Positions 24,894-33,524 of a DNA stretch of 46,279 bases are shown here, in pieces; position 1 is the first letter of the stretch; every line of letters starts with the position of its first letter. The stretch covers positions 1-46,279 of the forward strand of contig JAGYIQ010000017.1 in the NCBI GenBank assembly GCA_018402565.1, read 5' to 3'. The stretch comes from Pirellulaceae bacterium. Lineage in GTDB: Bacteria; Planctomycetota; Planctomycetia; Pirellulales; Pirellulaceae. The notes under the pieces are model-generated. The model did not search any database. It worked only from the letters and a program-made list of their open reading frames with translations, and was not told the origin of the DNA. Made by a program: the position numbers and the translations under genes.

Positions 24894-26363
24894 ATGTTGT
24901 ATCCGTTCCGCATCTTACTCGGGGGCCTGTGCGTTTCCTGGATACTGGTATCGTCGGTCATGGCCCAGGACCAAAGCGGGGCATGGCGCGCGGGAATGGG
25001 GCGGGCCGCGATCACGCCCACCCAACCCCTGTGGATGTATCCGCTGGACATGCAGCAGCGTCAATGGACGGCGGACTACACGCGGTGGCTGGAGGATCGC
25101 TTGTTGGACGTGGCGCGGCAGGCCACTGATTCATTGGAACCCATGCAGGTGGGCTGGGCTTCCGGAAGCTGCTTTTTTGCGGTCAATCGTCGCAACAATC
25201 CCGAGGGCGGCTACGAGGGCGGTGGCGCGATGGTCTATTACGGCTTGCCCAGTCCCTGGCAGGCGGGTTTGGAGGAGCGGATCTGTGCGGGGGTAGAACG
25301 TCAGGCTCAGGCAGTCAAGCAGGAACGCAATCGCGGCTTGGCTTACGAAATCCCCATGTCGGGGCACGATCCCCGTCGTCTGCTGTACTACTTGGATGAG
25401 GAGGGGCATGAGCAACCCGTTGCCACACCAGCGGATTGGGAGCGGCGCCGAGTGGCAATCCTGCGCGGCATGCAGCAATTGATGGGCCCGCTCCCCGATC
25501 GTACTGTACTCTGTGATCTCGATGTGAAAGAAGTCGGTCGAGAATCATTCCCTGGATACACACGCGTGCAGTTGACCTTCGCTGCGGAACCTGGAGACCG
25601 CGTCTCCGCCGACTTGTACTTACCCGAGGTGGCGGACCCGCTATCGCGCCGCCCCGCCGTCTTGGCTCTGCATCAGACCTCGGCCTTGGGCAAACGCGAC
25701 GTGGGGATCGATGGCAAACCCGATCGGACCTACGCCCATGAACTGGCCCTGCGCGGTTACATCGTCTTGGCGCCGGACTATCCCTCCTTTGGTGATTTAG
25801 CCAATTACGACTTCGCCAACGATCGTTATGCCAGCGGCACGATGAAAGGGATTTTCAATCACATGCGAGCCGTCGATCTGCTGGTCGCTCGCGACGATGT
25901 GGATCCCGACCGACTGGCTGTGATCGGGCACTCGTTGGGTGGCCACAACGCCCTGTTCCTGGCCGCGTTTGACACGCGACTCAAAGTGATCGTCACCAGC
26001 TGCGGGTGGACGCCGTTCCATTTTTATTACGGCGGCAAGAAGCTGGAAAATTGGGCGCAAGAACGTTACATGCCGTGGATGCGAGACGTGTTCCACAACG
26101 ACCCGGACCAGGTGCCATTCGACTTTCATGAAGTCATCGCGGCTCTGGCGCCCCGCACGCTCTACTCTTGTTCACCGCTGGGCGATGAAAACTTCGAGGT
26201 GGCTGGCGTGCAGCAAGTGGAGCTGGCAGCTCGCGAGGTTTATCGCTTGTATTCGGCCGAGGAGAAGTTGATCATCCGCTATCCGGAGACTGGCCATACC
26301 TTTCCCAATGAACAACGCCAGGAAGCCTATCAAGTCATCGATCGCGTGTTAGGCCGAGATTAG
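24894..26363 (+). CDS. Exported alpha/beta hydrolase with a ceramidase-like N-terminal remnant
   Basis: A 489-residue exported protein. A signal peptide (about residues 1-24) precedes W-R-A-G-M-G-R-A-A-I-T-P, the opening typical of neutral ceramidase-like domains. A few residues later comes WLEDRLLDVARQATDSLEP...CFFAVNRRNNPEGG, which in that family lies some 100 residues further on, so the first domain looks internally deleted. From about residue 150 it is an alpha/beta hydrolase of the acetyl-xylan-esterase/dienelactone type: nucleophile Ser347 in GHSLGGHNA, likely Asp in SPLGDENF, and His468 in ETGHTFP. Ester substrate is unknown. ATG 24894 has GGGAG seven bases upstream. Confidence 0.82.
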   Translation: MLYPFRILLGGLCVSWILVSSVMAQDQSGAWRAGMGRAAITPTQPLWMYPLDMQQRQWTADYTRWLEDRLLDVARQATDSLEPMQVGWASGSCFFAVNRRNNPEGGYEGGGAMVYYGLPSPWQAGLEERICAGVERQAQAVKQERNRGLAYEIPMSGHDPRRLLYYLDEEGHEQPVATPADWERRRVAILRGMQQLMGPLPDRTVLCDLDVKEVGRESFPGYTRVQLTFAAEPGDRVSADLYLPEVADPLSRRPAVLALHQTSALGKRDVGIDGKPDRTYAHELALRGYIVLAPDYPSFGDLANYDFANDRYASGTMKGIFNHMRAVDLLVARDDVDPDRLAVIGHSLGGHNALFLAAFDTRLKVIVTSCGWTPFHFYYGGKKLENWAQERYMPWMRDVFHNDPDQVPFDFHEVIAALAPRTLYSCSPLGDENFEVAGVQQVELAAREVYRLYSAEEKLIIRYPETGHTFPNEQRQEAYQVIDRVLGRD

Positions 26364-26664
26364 AAGTTGACGATTATCGCTGCGCTCTGAATCGTGCTCG
26401 TGCTCGTGCTCGAATCCAGCACGGTTGAAGCAAAATACAGTTTTTGGTTCTTTTAACCGTGCTCGTGCTCGAACCCGTTTGTTCTAGTCCCTCAAACGGC
26501 GAGTCCCAGCAGCTTTTTGCTTGAGAGCGATAATAGATGTAAATAAAAAAAGGTGCTCGAATCGATACTTCCCTTCCCAGAATCGACATTATTGTGGGAC
26601 GTGGGTCGTGGCGCTATTTCAAGGCTAAGGAAAGGCTTGTCGGGTTTTGGTATCGGCAGGCGGT
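26364..26664. repeat. Hexamer (TCGTGC)n dispersed element in a gene-free gap
   Basis: The gap holds TCGTGC units (26391-26412), then the CAGCACGGTTGAAGC tail shared with 1-60, then a second TCGTGC block at 26457-26470. GCACGGTT and AACCGTGC face each other, so the unit can fold as a stem-loop. From 26500 to 26664 I see only AT-rich sequence with an A-run near 26545 and no gene. Confidence 0.55.
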
Positions 26665-27483
26665 TCAGGCGGCGACTTTTTGAACTGGGAGGCCGCGGTC
26701 CAAGAACAATGGGTTGAAATTGTCGCGACGGACGGCGCAGCGGGCTTGGAAGTCGCGCAGCGCGACCTCGAAGTCCCAGGCCTGTGGGAAGCACTGTCGA
26801 ATGCAGCGTTCCAATTCATGGCAGGCCAAGTGGTACAGTGGTTGGTCGGCTGCCAGGTGATGGCGCAGCAGTGCCATTGTTTCGGGGTCTACGTCTTGTG
26901 TCCGCTCCGCTTGGTTGACTCGGACATACGACAGGTCGCGGAACGTGGCGGGGAACAGGGTCTCCAAACAGACCGCGGCCTCATCGAACCGCTCGACCGG
27001 GAACAGAAACGCGCGGCCCGTCGCGATCGCTTGTTCGATCACCGTCAGGTCGTGATCGCAGCGACCTTGGTTGAGAAAGCGAACTTGACTGCGGACATTT
27101 GGTTCGACTTGACCTTGCACCAATTCTTGTTCCACGAAAGCGCGCAAATCAGCAGCGGTCTTTGCCGCGCAGTGGATCTCAGCTTGTCGGTGAAAGAAGT
27201 ACCGCGAGACGTAGCGATCGACCGGTTCACGGACAAAGGCATAGGCATGAACCAAGGCCTCCGGGAAGTCATATGGCAAATCCAAGGACAGCTTATGGTC
27301 GGAAATGCACCGCAACCAGGGCTGGGAGCTGGCGATGTGCCGGACGTCTTCGCAACTGTATTGGCGGGATTCCAGCAGCGAGACCGAATTGTAGTAGCCC
27401 TTGCCGAAATTGCGATTCATCAGCTGCCGCAATGTCGACCCACCCGCCTTGGGCACATGCACGTGAAACCACATCGATTCCAT
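26665..27483 (-). CDS. Sulfotransferase family protein
   Basis: A 272-residue protein with the PAPS 5'-phosphosulfate loop HVPKAGGSTLR (about residues 9-19) and the 3'-phosphate block FVREPVDRYVSRYFFH (about 82-97), the order and spacing of membrane-type carbohydrate sulfotransferases. It transfers sulfate from PAPS to a sugar or other acceptor. No signal peptide or membrane segment is visible, so it is probably cytoplasmic. ATG 27483 has GGAG seven bases upstream; a longer frame to 27528 passes through that site and is not preferred. It stands alone, with no polysaccharide cluster around it. Confidence 0.82.
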   Translation of the reverse strand: MESMWFHVHVPKAGGSTLRQLMNRNFGKGYYNSVSLLESRQYSCEDVRHIASSQPWLRCISDHKLSLDLPYDFPEALVHAYAFVREPVDRYVSRYFFHRQAEIHCAAKTAADLRAFVEQELVQGQVEPNVRSQVRFLNQGRCDHDLTVIEQAIATGRAFLFPVERFDEAAVCLETLFPATFRDLSYVRVNQAERTQDVDPETMALLRHHLAADQPLYHLACHELERCIRQCFPQAWDFEVALRDFQARCAVRRDNFNPLFLDRGLPVQKVAA

Positions 27484-27556
27484 GTTGATCTCCTCTCGCT
27501 CACGCGATTGTCGGGCGCCCCTCAGCAAACTGCCTGCGGACTTGTCCGCAAATGCG

Positions 27557-27645
27557 TTACCGAATTCGCCGGAACCGGTCAGCGTCCGATTCCCGCGAGA
27601 ACCGGGTGCTAAGTTCGGCTGATTTCCAATTCGGTAAGTTATCTA
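27557..27645 (+). repeat. Small inverted-repeat element, AATTCGGTAA family
   Basis: TTACCGAATT (27557-27566) and AATTCGGTAA (27628-27637) are exact complements bounding 81 bp. The right half, from ACCGGGTGCTAA on, recurs at 6046-6100 and partly at 21896-21943. A tiny non-autonomous element is the simplest reading. It fills most of the gap between the sulfotransferase start and the end of the DUF3754 gene. Confidence 0.6.
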
Positions 27646-27692
27646 GCAGAAAGCCGCAGTTGCGATCAAGAGCGATTTCGGGGGGTGGAGCT

Positions 27693-29039
27693 TCAGATTT
27701 GCCGAGCGGTCATGCTGCTTGGCGCGAGGCTACCGCCGGTGGTCGCCACTGCGGTGGCAAGATCGACTGCGACCCAGTGCCCCGTCGGCAGGCGCCGGAC
27801 CCACTGATTGGCTTGCAGTTTGCGCAGGGCATCGGCCACTTCAAAATCGACATGCCGCTTGACTACCCGCCGCAAACAGGCCTGGGCGGCAGCCAAGAGT
27901 TGGTCGGTGGTCCAGCCGTCCGGACCGGCCTGACGCCACAGCAGGTAGTAGCCCAACAAGAGTTCTCGCAGTTCTTGTTCCTTGGCGTCTTCCATTATCT
28001 GGAACAACACCGCGCCGTTGTTCCCTAGATTTTTCAAGTAAAGATTGGTGGTCAACAGGCCTTGGTGCTCACGTTGGGTCCGGTTGTGGGAGAGCCAATA
28101 CTTGACGAAATAAAACGTCAAAGCCAAGACCGCGGCCACGGACCAGCCGGTAAAGTTCAGCCCGTCGCCGGACGCGTTCAAGGCCCAGTCGGCAAACCAG
28201 GGCCGACCCCCGACCCATTTTAAAATCGAGGTCAGGGCGATGAAACGCAGGAACAGCGAAATCCGTGGCCCCCAAATCACGAGCGCCTTGGCCAAACGCA
28301 GTCCGGTAAAGATTCCGCCAATCGCGGGGAACAGAACCTTGCCGCGATCCGCCCAGGAGAACTTGACCCGCGAGCCGGGCATCATCATGTCGACTTCGGT
28401 CTGCGGAATGTCCTTAAAGATCTTGAGATAAATCCGATCGGCGGAGAAGTTTCCCCCCAGCCGATGATCTCGTTTCAGCCGAAAGACCATCACCACGCGT
28501 TGGTAATGTTCGATGTCCCGCGTTTCTTTTCTCCAGGGCCGAAAGGGCTGGCGGCGCGAAACCTGCCGCGGGGTTACCCCCCGCACGTAGACCTGCAGGA
28601 CGTCGAAGTTGGCGAAGTCCACGTGGTAACGGACGCCCCAACCCGCGGCAATCTCCAGCGACTTCTCCAATTTCTCTTGCGACAGCCGCACGTAGTTGGC
28701 CGTCCGCAATAGCTCCGCGATCTGTTGGATGAACCGCTCTCCGCGGAGCGCCAAAATCGATGGGCTCTCGCGGATTTCATAGACCAGCTCCTGGTCGGGA
28801 TCAAACGGGGCGTAATCCTCCAGATAGTCTTCCAGCTGAGCGATGGTGCCGCGGTGGTAGTCCAGCGTCACGCGTTCGGCCAAGTGTTGGAAGGCTTGGA
28901 TATCCGCACCCGTCAGACCCGGTTGCCGTACCAACCACCGCACCAAGTTGGCAGCGCGGATCGGGATGAAGTGCTCCGACGCGGTCGTCCCCTCAGCCAA
29001 GCAGTCCGCCGGTTCGGATTCTCCGACAATCACTTTCAC
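27693..29039 (-). CDS. DUF3754 (TMEM143-like) membrane protein
   Basis: A 448-residue protein of the DUF3754/TMEM143 type: an N-terminal soluble domain with YHRGTIAQLEDYLEDYAPFDPD, a middle part with DRIYLKIFKDIPQTEVDMMMPG, two hydrophobic helices (about residues 255-300 and 315-340 by eye) and a C-terminal helical, winged-helix-like domain (AAQACLRRVVKRHVDFEVADALRKL). Function unknown. No ATG fits well: the frame reaches ATG 29111 inside the MFS gene, while GTG 29039 gives a 25-bp gap after the MFS stop with a GGAG 11 bases upstream. I use GTG 29039 with reservation. It probably follows the MFS gene in one transcript. Confidence 0.75.
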   Translation of the reverse strand: MKVIVGESEPADCLAEGTTASEHFIPIRAANLVRWLVRQPGLTGADIQAFQHLAERVTLDYHRGTIAQLEDYLEDYAPFDPDQELVYEIRESPSILALRGERFIQQIAELLRTANYVRLSQEKLEKSLEIAAGWGVRYHVDFANFDVLQVYVRGVTPRQVSRRQPFRPWRKETRDIEHYQRVVMVFRLKRDHRLGGNFSADRIYLKIFKDIPQTEVDMMMPGSRVKFSWADRGKVLFPAIGGIFTGLRLAKALVIWGPRISLFLRFIALTSILKWVGGRPWFADWALNASGDGLNFTGWSVAAVLALTFYFVKYWLSHNRTQREHQGLLTTNLYLKNLGNNGAVLFQIMEDAKEQELRELLLGYYLLWRQAGPDGWTTDQLLAAAQACLRRVVKRHVDFEVADALRKLQANQWVRRLPTGHWVAVDLATAVATTGGSLAPSSMTARQI

Positions 29040-29064
29040 CGCACCATTTACTCCGCAGGGACGA

Positions 29065-30555
29065 TCACTCCGTGGGAGCGGTTCGGCTGCGATCCCAGAA
29101 CGCGATCGCAAATAGCACCAAGACGATTCCAGCCATGATGGCAGGCGACAACCAGAAGTTCTTCCACTGCTCCATGGTCGCGTTCAACAATTCCTGGTCC
29201 AAATTGGTCGGCAAACTTTTGGAAAACATCATCGCCAACGACTCCAGAAACCCAGGATCCTCCACGTTCCCACGGGCGGCCTTCAATGCATCCGAATAAG
29301 CATCCGACCGTGTCACTTGTTGGCCGTATTGGCCAAAAGTCAGATTCAACGGCAAACCAAACAGATTGCCTCCGGCCATGATCCGGTAACCGAAGAACAT
29401 GCCGACCCCTTGCGTCAAGAACACCAACAGGGCTTGCGCCTGACCACGAATCGCCGGCGGCGCTTTTTTGTCGGTATAGATAAACCCCGTCACAAAGAAA
29501 AAGTCGTAACAAACCCCATGTAACACCACACCGGCCAACAACATCCAGGTGACCTGAGCAGGTGCCCCAAATGCAAACAGGACGTATCGCAGGACCCAAG
29601 CCGCAATGCCCACCAAGATCATGTTCTTGACACCCAATCTGCGAAAAAAGAAGGGAATCAACAACATGAAGAAGATCTCGGACATCTGGCCGATCGTCAT
29701 TGTCGCCGCGGCTTGGGCAAATCCTGTGTGCGCCAAATAGTTCGCCGTGCTTCCGTAGTAAAACGCCAACGGCACACAAACCAGCAGTGAACACAAGGCA
29801 AACACGAAAAAGTTACGATCGGCCATCAGCTTGAAGGCATCCACCATAAGCAGCGAGCGCACATCCATCGGCTGGCCCTTGAGCGGCGGCGGCGTATTCG
29901 GGAGAAAAAAGCAGAACACGCCCAGTGCCAGCGAACTGTAGGCACACAAGGAGAAGATTTTGAACTCCAGCGACCACCCAAGAACGCCGACAACCAAGCC
30001 AGCCACGATCCAACCAATCGTTCCCCAGACGCGAACCTTGGGAAATTGTTCCTGATCCCGGATGTGAGTAAACGCAATCGTGTTGCCCAATCCCAACGTC
30101 GGCATAAAGCACATAAGATGCCCAAGAATCAACCATACCAAAAGCTGAGCGGAATGGTTTTCAGCCAACTGCTGCGTCAAAAATCGTTCGTCGAATTCGT
30201 TGGACGCCAGATTCAGCTCCCTCAGCTTAGCGGCCGATTCAGTGGCAAATGCAGCCGCCGACTCGGCCACCCCGGGGATGAATAACATGAACAGCCCCCC
30301 CAATAACATCAGACTGCCCATCACCTTCTCCGAAGCAAAAAAACGGTCGGCGATCAACCCGAGAAACAAAGGGGCAAAGATCGCGGCAATCGGGGCCGCC
30401 TCGTAAGCCGCCCCCGTAAAGGCCGAGAGAGAATAGTTTCCCATGGCCCCATTGAGGGTCGCGAACCAAGTCCCCCACGTGAAGAACTGCAGAAACATCA
30501 TGATCGACAGCAACGGCACAATCAGACCCGAGCCAGACTTCGAAGCATTATTCAC
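29065..30555 (-). CDS. MFS transporter, nucleoside:H+ symporter-like
   Basis: A 496-residue protein with 12 predicted transmembrane helices. The opening LLSIMMFLQFFTWGTWFATL, the GLIADRFF loop between TM2 and TM3, and FPKVRVWGTIGWIVAGLVVG match the nucleoside-symporter (NupG/YegT) branch of the MFS. Long loops after TM3 and before TM12 make it larger than E. coli NupG (about 420 residues). It probably imports nucleosides or similar small molecules, but specificity is uncertain. The start is GTG 30555 with GAGGAA six bases upstream. Base composition looks lower in GC than the flanking genes by eye. Confidence 0.82.
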   Translation of the reverse strand: MNNASKSGSGLIVPLLSIMMFLQFFTWGTWFATLNGAMGNYSLSAFTGAAYEAAPIAAIFAPLFLGLIADRFFASEKVMGSLMLLGGLFMLFIPGVAESAAAFATESAAKLRELNLASNEFDERFLTQQLAENHSAQLLVWLILGHLMCFMPTLGLGNTIAFTHIRDQEQFPKVRVWGTIGWIVAGLVVGVLGWSLEFKIFSLCAYSSLALGVFCFFLPNTPPPLKGQPMDVRSLLMVDAFKLMADRNFFVFALCSLLVCVPLAFYYGSTANYLAHTGFAQAAATMTIGQMSEIFFMLLIPFFFRRLGVKNMILVGIAAWVLRYVLFAFGAPAQVTWMLLAGVVLHGVCYDFFFVTGFIYTDKKAPPAIRGQAQALLVFLTQGVGMFFGYRIMAGGNLFGLPLNLTFGQYGQQVTRSDAYSDALKAARGNVEDPGFLESLAMMFSKSLPTNLDQELLNATMEQWKNFWLSPAIMAGIVLVLFAIAFWDRSRTAPTE

Positions 30556-30709
30556 AGACGATTCCTCTTGTTCGATGTTCCTAATTCCACTTCCCGATTT
30601 CGAATTCCACTTTTACCCTGACGACCTCGGGCCCTCGCCAGCGATTCAACAGAACCACGATCTGAGCCGCAAATTCACGACCTCGACCGCCGACAATCGG
30701 CCAACTCGA

Positions 30710-32074
30710 CTATCCACGCAGGTACTCAAAGCCAGCTCGCGGCTGACGAGCAAAAAACGCCGCGGCTTGCTCGTCGCCCACGATCTTCTCCGCTTGCGGA
30801 TCCCATTGGATCTTGCGACCCAACCGAGCGGCAATGGCGGCCAAGTGGCAGGTGTTCATGATCTGCACGTGTGAATACACGTCGCTGACCGGCAAGCCGC
30901 CCTCGGAGATCGTGCGATAAAAATTGGATTTGTGACCTTCGTAGGGTTTCCCCTTGTACAGGGCCTCCACATCCGACTGCTCGAACTGCCCCTCGTCCCA
31001 CTTCTCCTCGATCGGTTTGCCCGCGATGCGACCGCGGTTGACAAACAGGCGGCCCTTGGTCCCTTCAAACAAGACGCCGTTGTCCCCGCGACTGGTGATC
31101 AACATCTCCGTCCCGCTGGCGAATTGACAGCTGACCGCAAAATCATGCGATGTGTTGTAGCTGTCCAAAACGGTCGCGTGCCCGTCTTTGTACTCGACGG
31201 GATGTTTGGCGTCGGTCCCATCGATACTGACCGGACCTTGACCCGCACCGTTTTCGTTCAATGCCCACTGGGCGATGTCCACGTGATGGGCTCCCCAGTC
31301 GGTGAACTTGCCACCCGAGTACTCATACCACCAACGGAACTCGTAGTGGCAGCGTCGTTCGCGATAATCGTGGGCAGGAGCCGGGCCTTGCCACAGGTCC
31401 CAATTCAATTGCTCGGGCACCTCGGCCACTGGGAACGGACCGCCCGTCGGGCTGCCATCGATGCCGACGGTCACTTTCTTGATCTCGCCCAACAGGCCCT
31501 TCTGAACCATGTTGACAGCCCGCAAGAATCGGTCCCGATCGCTTCGCTGTTGGGTCCCGATAAAGAAGACGCGGTCGGCGTACTTCTGGCAGGCCGCACG
31601 GATCAATTGGTTCTCCTCCAGCGTCAACGACAGCGGCTTCTGACAGAAGACGTGCTTGCCGGCCGCCAAAGCTTCCAAGGCAATTTTCACATGCCAGTGG
31701 TCCGGAGTGACAATGCTGACCACATCGATGTCGGCTCGCTCCAATACCTGGCGATAGTCCACGTACACATCCGCCTTGCCCTTGCCGATCCGGTCGTGGT
31801 TCTTGGCGTTCTCGGCGTGGTTGCGGTCCACATCGCACACCGCCACCACATCACCGAACCGCGCGTGATCCTGGGCATCGCCCGTGCCCATGCTGCCGGT
31901 GCCAATGCAGCCAATCTGTGGGCGATCGTTCTTCGAGCGGTTGCTGTAGTCCGGGGCGCTCCAAGCGTAATACGGGATAATGGCCCCACCGGTCAACGGC
32001 AAGGCCGCGCCCAAGGCGGCCCCTGAGGTGGTCTGGAGGAAGTGACGGCGATGCGACGTTTTTTTCGCTGGCAT
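30710..32074 (-). CDS. Tat-exported Gfo/Idh/MocA family oxidoreductase
   Basis: A 454-residue NAD(P)-dependent oxidoreductase. A Tat signal with RRHFLQTTSGAALGAALPL opens the protein. The Rossmann start IGCIGTGSMGTGDAQDH, the DVVSIVTPDHWH segment, and HVFCQKPLSLT follow; the catalytic Lys is in QKP, where EKP is more usual. GKFTDWGAHHVDIAQWAL is the typical C-terminal block. Planctomycetes carry many such exported paralogues; substrates are unknown, possibly sugars or cyclitols. The start codon follows GAGTCGATC without a strong SD. It precedes the MFS gene on the same strand, 154 bp away, a gap in which I see only the doubled word AATTCCACTT. Confidence 0.88.
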   Translation of the reverse strand: MPAKKTSHRRHFLQTTSGAALGAALPLTGGAIIPYYAWSAPDYSNRSKNDRPQIGCIGTGSMGTGDAQDHARFGDVVAVCDVDRNHAENAKNHDRIGKGKADVYVDYRQVLERADIDVVSIVTPDHWHVKIALEALAAGKHVFCQKPLSLTLEENQLIRAACQKYADRVFFIGTQQRSDRDRFLRAVNMVQKGLLGEIKKVTVGIDGSPTGGPFPVAEVPEQLNWDLWQGPAPAHDYRERRCHYEFRWWYEYSGGKFTDWGAHHVDIAQWALNENGAGQGPVSIDGTDAKHPVEYKDGHATVLDSYNTSHDFAVSCQFASGTEMLITSRGDNGVLFEGTKGRLFVNRGRIAGKPIEEKWDEGQFEQSDVEALYKGKPYEGHKSNFYRTISEGGLPVSDVYSHVQIMNTCHLAAIAARLGRKIQWDPQAEKIVGDEQAAAFFARQPRAGFEYLRG

Positions 32075-32156
32075 GATCGACTCGCTGGGAGGGCTCGGGA
32101 GGGGGGAAGGTGGGCCATCGGCCGCGGCCCAGTATAAATCAGCGGCGCGGCAAAAG

Positions 32157-33104
32157 CTACGGGCAACCGGCCTCCCGCAGACGCTGCCGCGCCAGCTCCA
32201 GGTAGCTGGGGTTCAACTCCAAGCCCACGTAGTGTCGCTCCAGTTCCCGCGCGACAACCCCGACCGTCCCGGCGCCGAAGAACGGGTCCAGGACCAAGCC
32301 GCCCGGCGGCGAGCCCGCCAGGATGCAGGGCCGAATCAACGATGGTGGGAAGACCGCAAAATGGGCCTGGCGGAACTTGCCCAGCGACACGCTCCAGACC
32401 GTTCGCTTGTTGCGACCCAAGGGATGGAACGCTTGGTCCCAGCGACCATCGTGCAGGTTGGCTCGGCCCCCGTTCTTACCCTGCTCCGGTGTCCCGCCAC
32501 GCTGCCCCAGGTGCCGTCGCCCCCCACGCATCTTGCTCCCCTCGCCAAACGTCACGTGCGGCTCGCGAATCGCATCCGCGTCGTAATAATAGTCCGTCTG
32601 CAGACTGAACAAGAACAGGTACTCATGGTCCGTGGTCGGACGGTTTTTGACCGGCTGGGGCATCGCGTTGGGCTTGTGCCAGATGATATCCGCCCGCAAC
32701 ATCCAGCCCGATTCGGCCAACGCCAAGGCCACTCGCCAGGGCAAGCCCAGCAGATGCGAACGGTGGTACTTATCGCCCAGATTCAACCAGAGAGTGCCGT
32801 CCGGGCGGAGCACCCGACGAGCCTCCGCAAAGATGGCCACCAAGTTGTCGATGTACTGTTGCGGTTCCGCTTCACGGCCCACCTGTGACTCGTGCTCGTA
32901 GTCCCGCTGGCCGTAATACGGCGGGCTGGTCACGATCGTCTGCACCGCGGCCGATGGCAAGGTCTGCAGTAGCTGCCGCGCGTCGCCGCACAGAACTGTG
33001 TCGCGAATCGAGTCTCCGTTGACAGTCCCGCCCGGCTCCCGCAACGACTCCTCGTCGCGGGGGTTCTCCTCTTCGCTGGTGGTTGTTTCGTCGGGCGGTT
33101 TCAT
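32157..33104 (-). CDS. Orphan site-specific DNA methyltransferase (N4-cytosine type)
   Basis: A 315-residue amino-methyltransferase. The catalytic motif is T-S-P-P-Y (Ser60-Tyr63), the SPPY form linked with N4-methylcytosine, and it precedes the SAM-binding motif DPFFGAGTVGVVA (about 277-289), the beta-class order. The middle part (about 190-235), Gly/Arg-rich, is the likely target-recognition region. No restriction endonuclease or specificity gene is near, so it is probably solitary or epigenetic. The N-terminal 30 residues are acidic and unconserved in appearance; ATG 33104 is the only good start seen. Confidence 0.88.
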   Translation of the reverse strand: MKPPDETTTSEEENPRDEESLREPGGTVNGDSIRDTVLCGDARQLLQTLPSAAVQTIVTSPPYYGQRDYEHESQVGREAEPQQYIDNLVAIFAEARRVLRPDGTLWLNLGDKYHRSHLLGLPWRVALALAESGWMLRADIIWHKPNAMPQPVKNRPTTDHEYLFLFSLQTDYYYDADAIREPHVTFGEGSKMRGGRRHLGQRGGTPEQGKNGGRANLHDGRWDQAFHPLGRNKRTVWSVSLGKFRQAHFAVFPPSLIRPCILAGSPPGGLVLDPFFGAGTVGVVARELERHYVGLELNPSYLELARQRLREAGCP

Positions 33105-33524
33105 AGCCCCGGGATTCTACCATCCCCCGCGACGCCCAGGGTACCCCGCCTCGACTCGTCCTCGTCCTCGTCCTCGTCCTCCAAAACCCTTCGACTACCA
33201 GTCCCGCTGCCAGCGTCGTACTCGTACTCCAAAAAAACCTTCGAGTACGAGTCCCCAGTTTTCATCAAAACTTGACAAAAGATGGTTTTTCGCAGCGAGG
33301 GCCCGCCGCTCGTAGTTCCGCCTTTAGGCGGCCGCCCTCCTTACCCTATTCGCCCTGTGTATACAGGCGAGTCTACGAGTGATCCCACCGACCCCACCGG
33401 CCTTGGGGCTCGAGTATTTTTCGCGAAGAGCGGATATTTGCTTGCGTTGGGTTGCGCAACAGTGGACAATGGCACTCGCGTGTTGACTTTGCGCATCACC
33501 ATCGATCATTGAAGGAGCGTCCCA
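33105..33524. repeat. Intergenic region with TCGTNN repeats and small hairpins
   Basis: No gene. At 33153-33252 there are TCGTCC units, then TCGTAC units, then their complement GAGTACGAGT, another form of the hexamer element seen at 1-60 and 26390. A hairpin CCGCC-TTTA-GGCGG lies at 33318-33331, a weaker one around GTGTATAC near 33356-33368, and the palindrome GTTGCGCAAC near 33452-33461, about 65 bp before the next start, could be an operator. Confidence 0.5.

Noticed and set aside
24209..26129. Several antisense frames over the AhpD, FmdB and hydrolase genes
   Set aside because: They are shadows of genes with intact catalytic motifs on the opposite strand.
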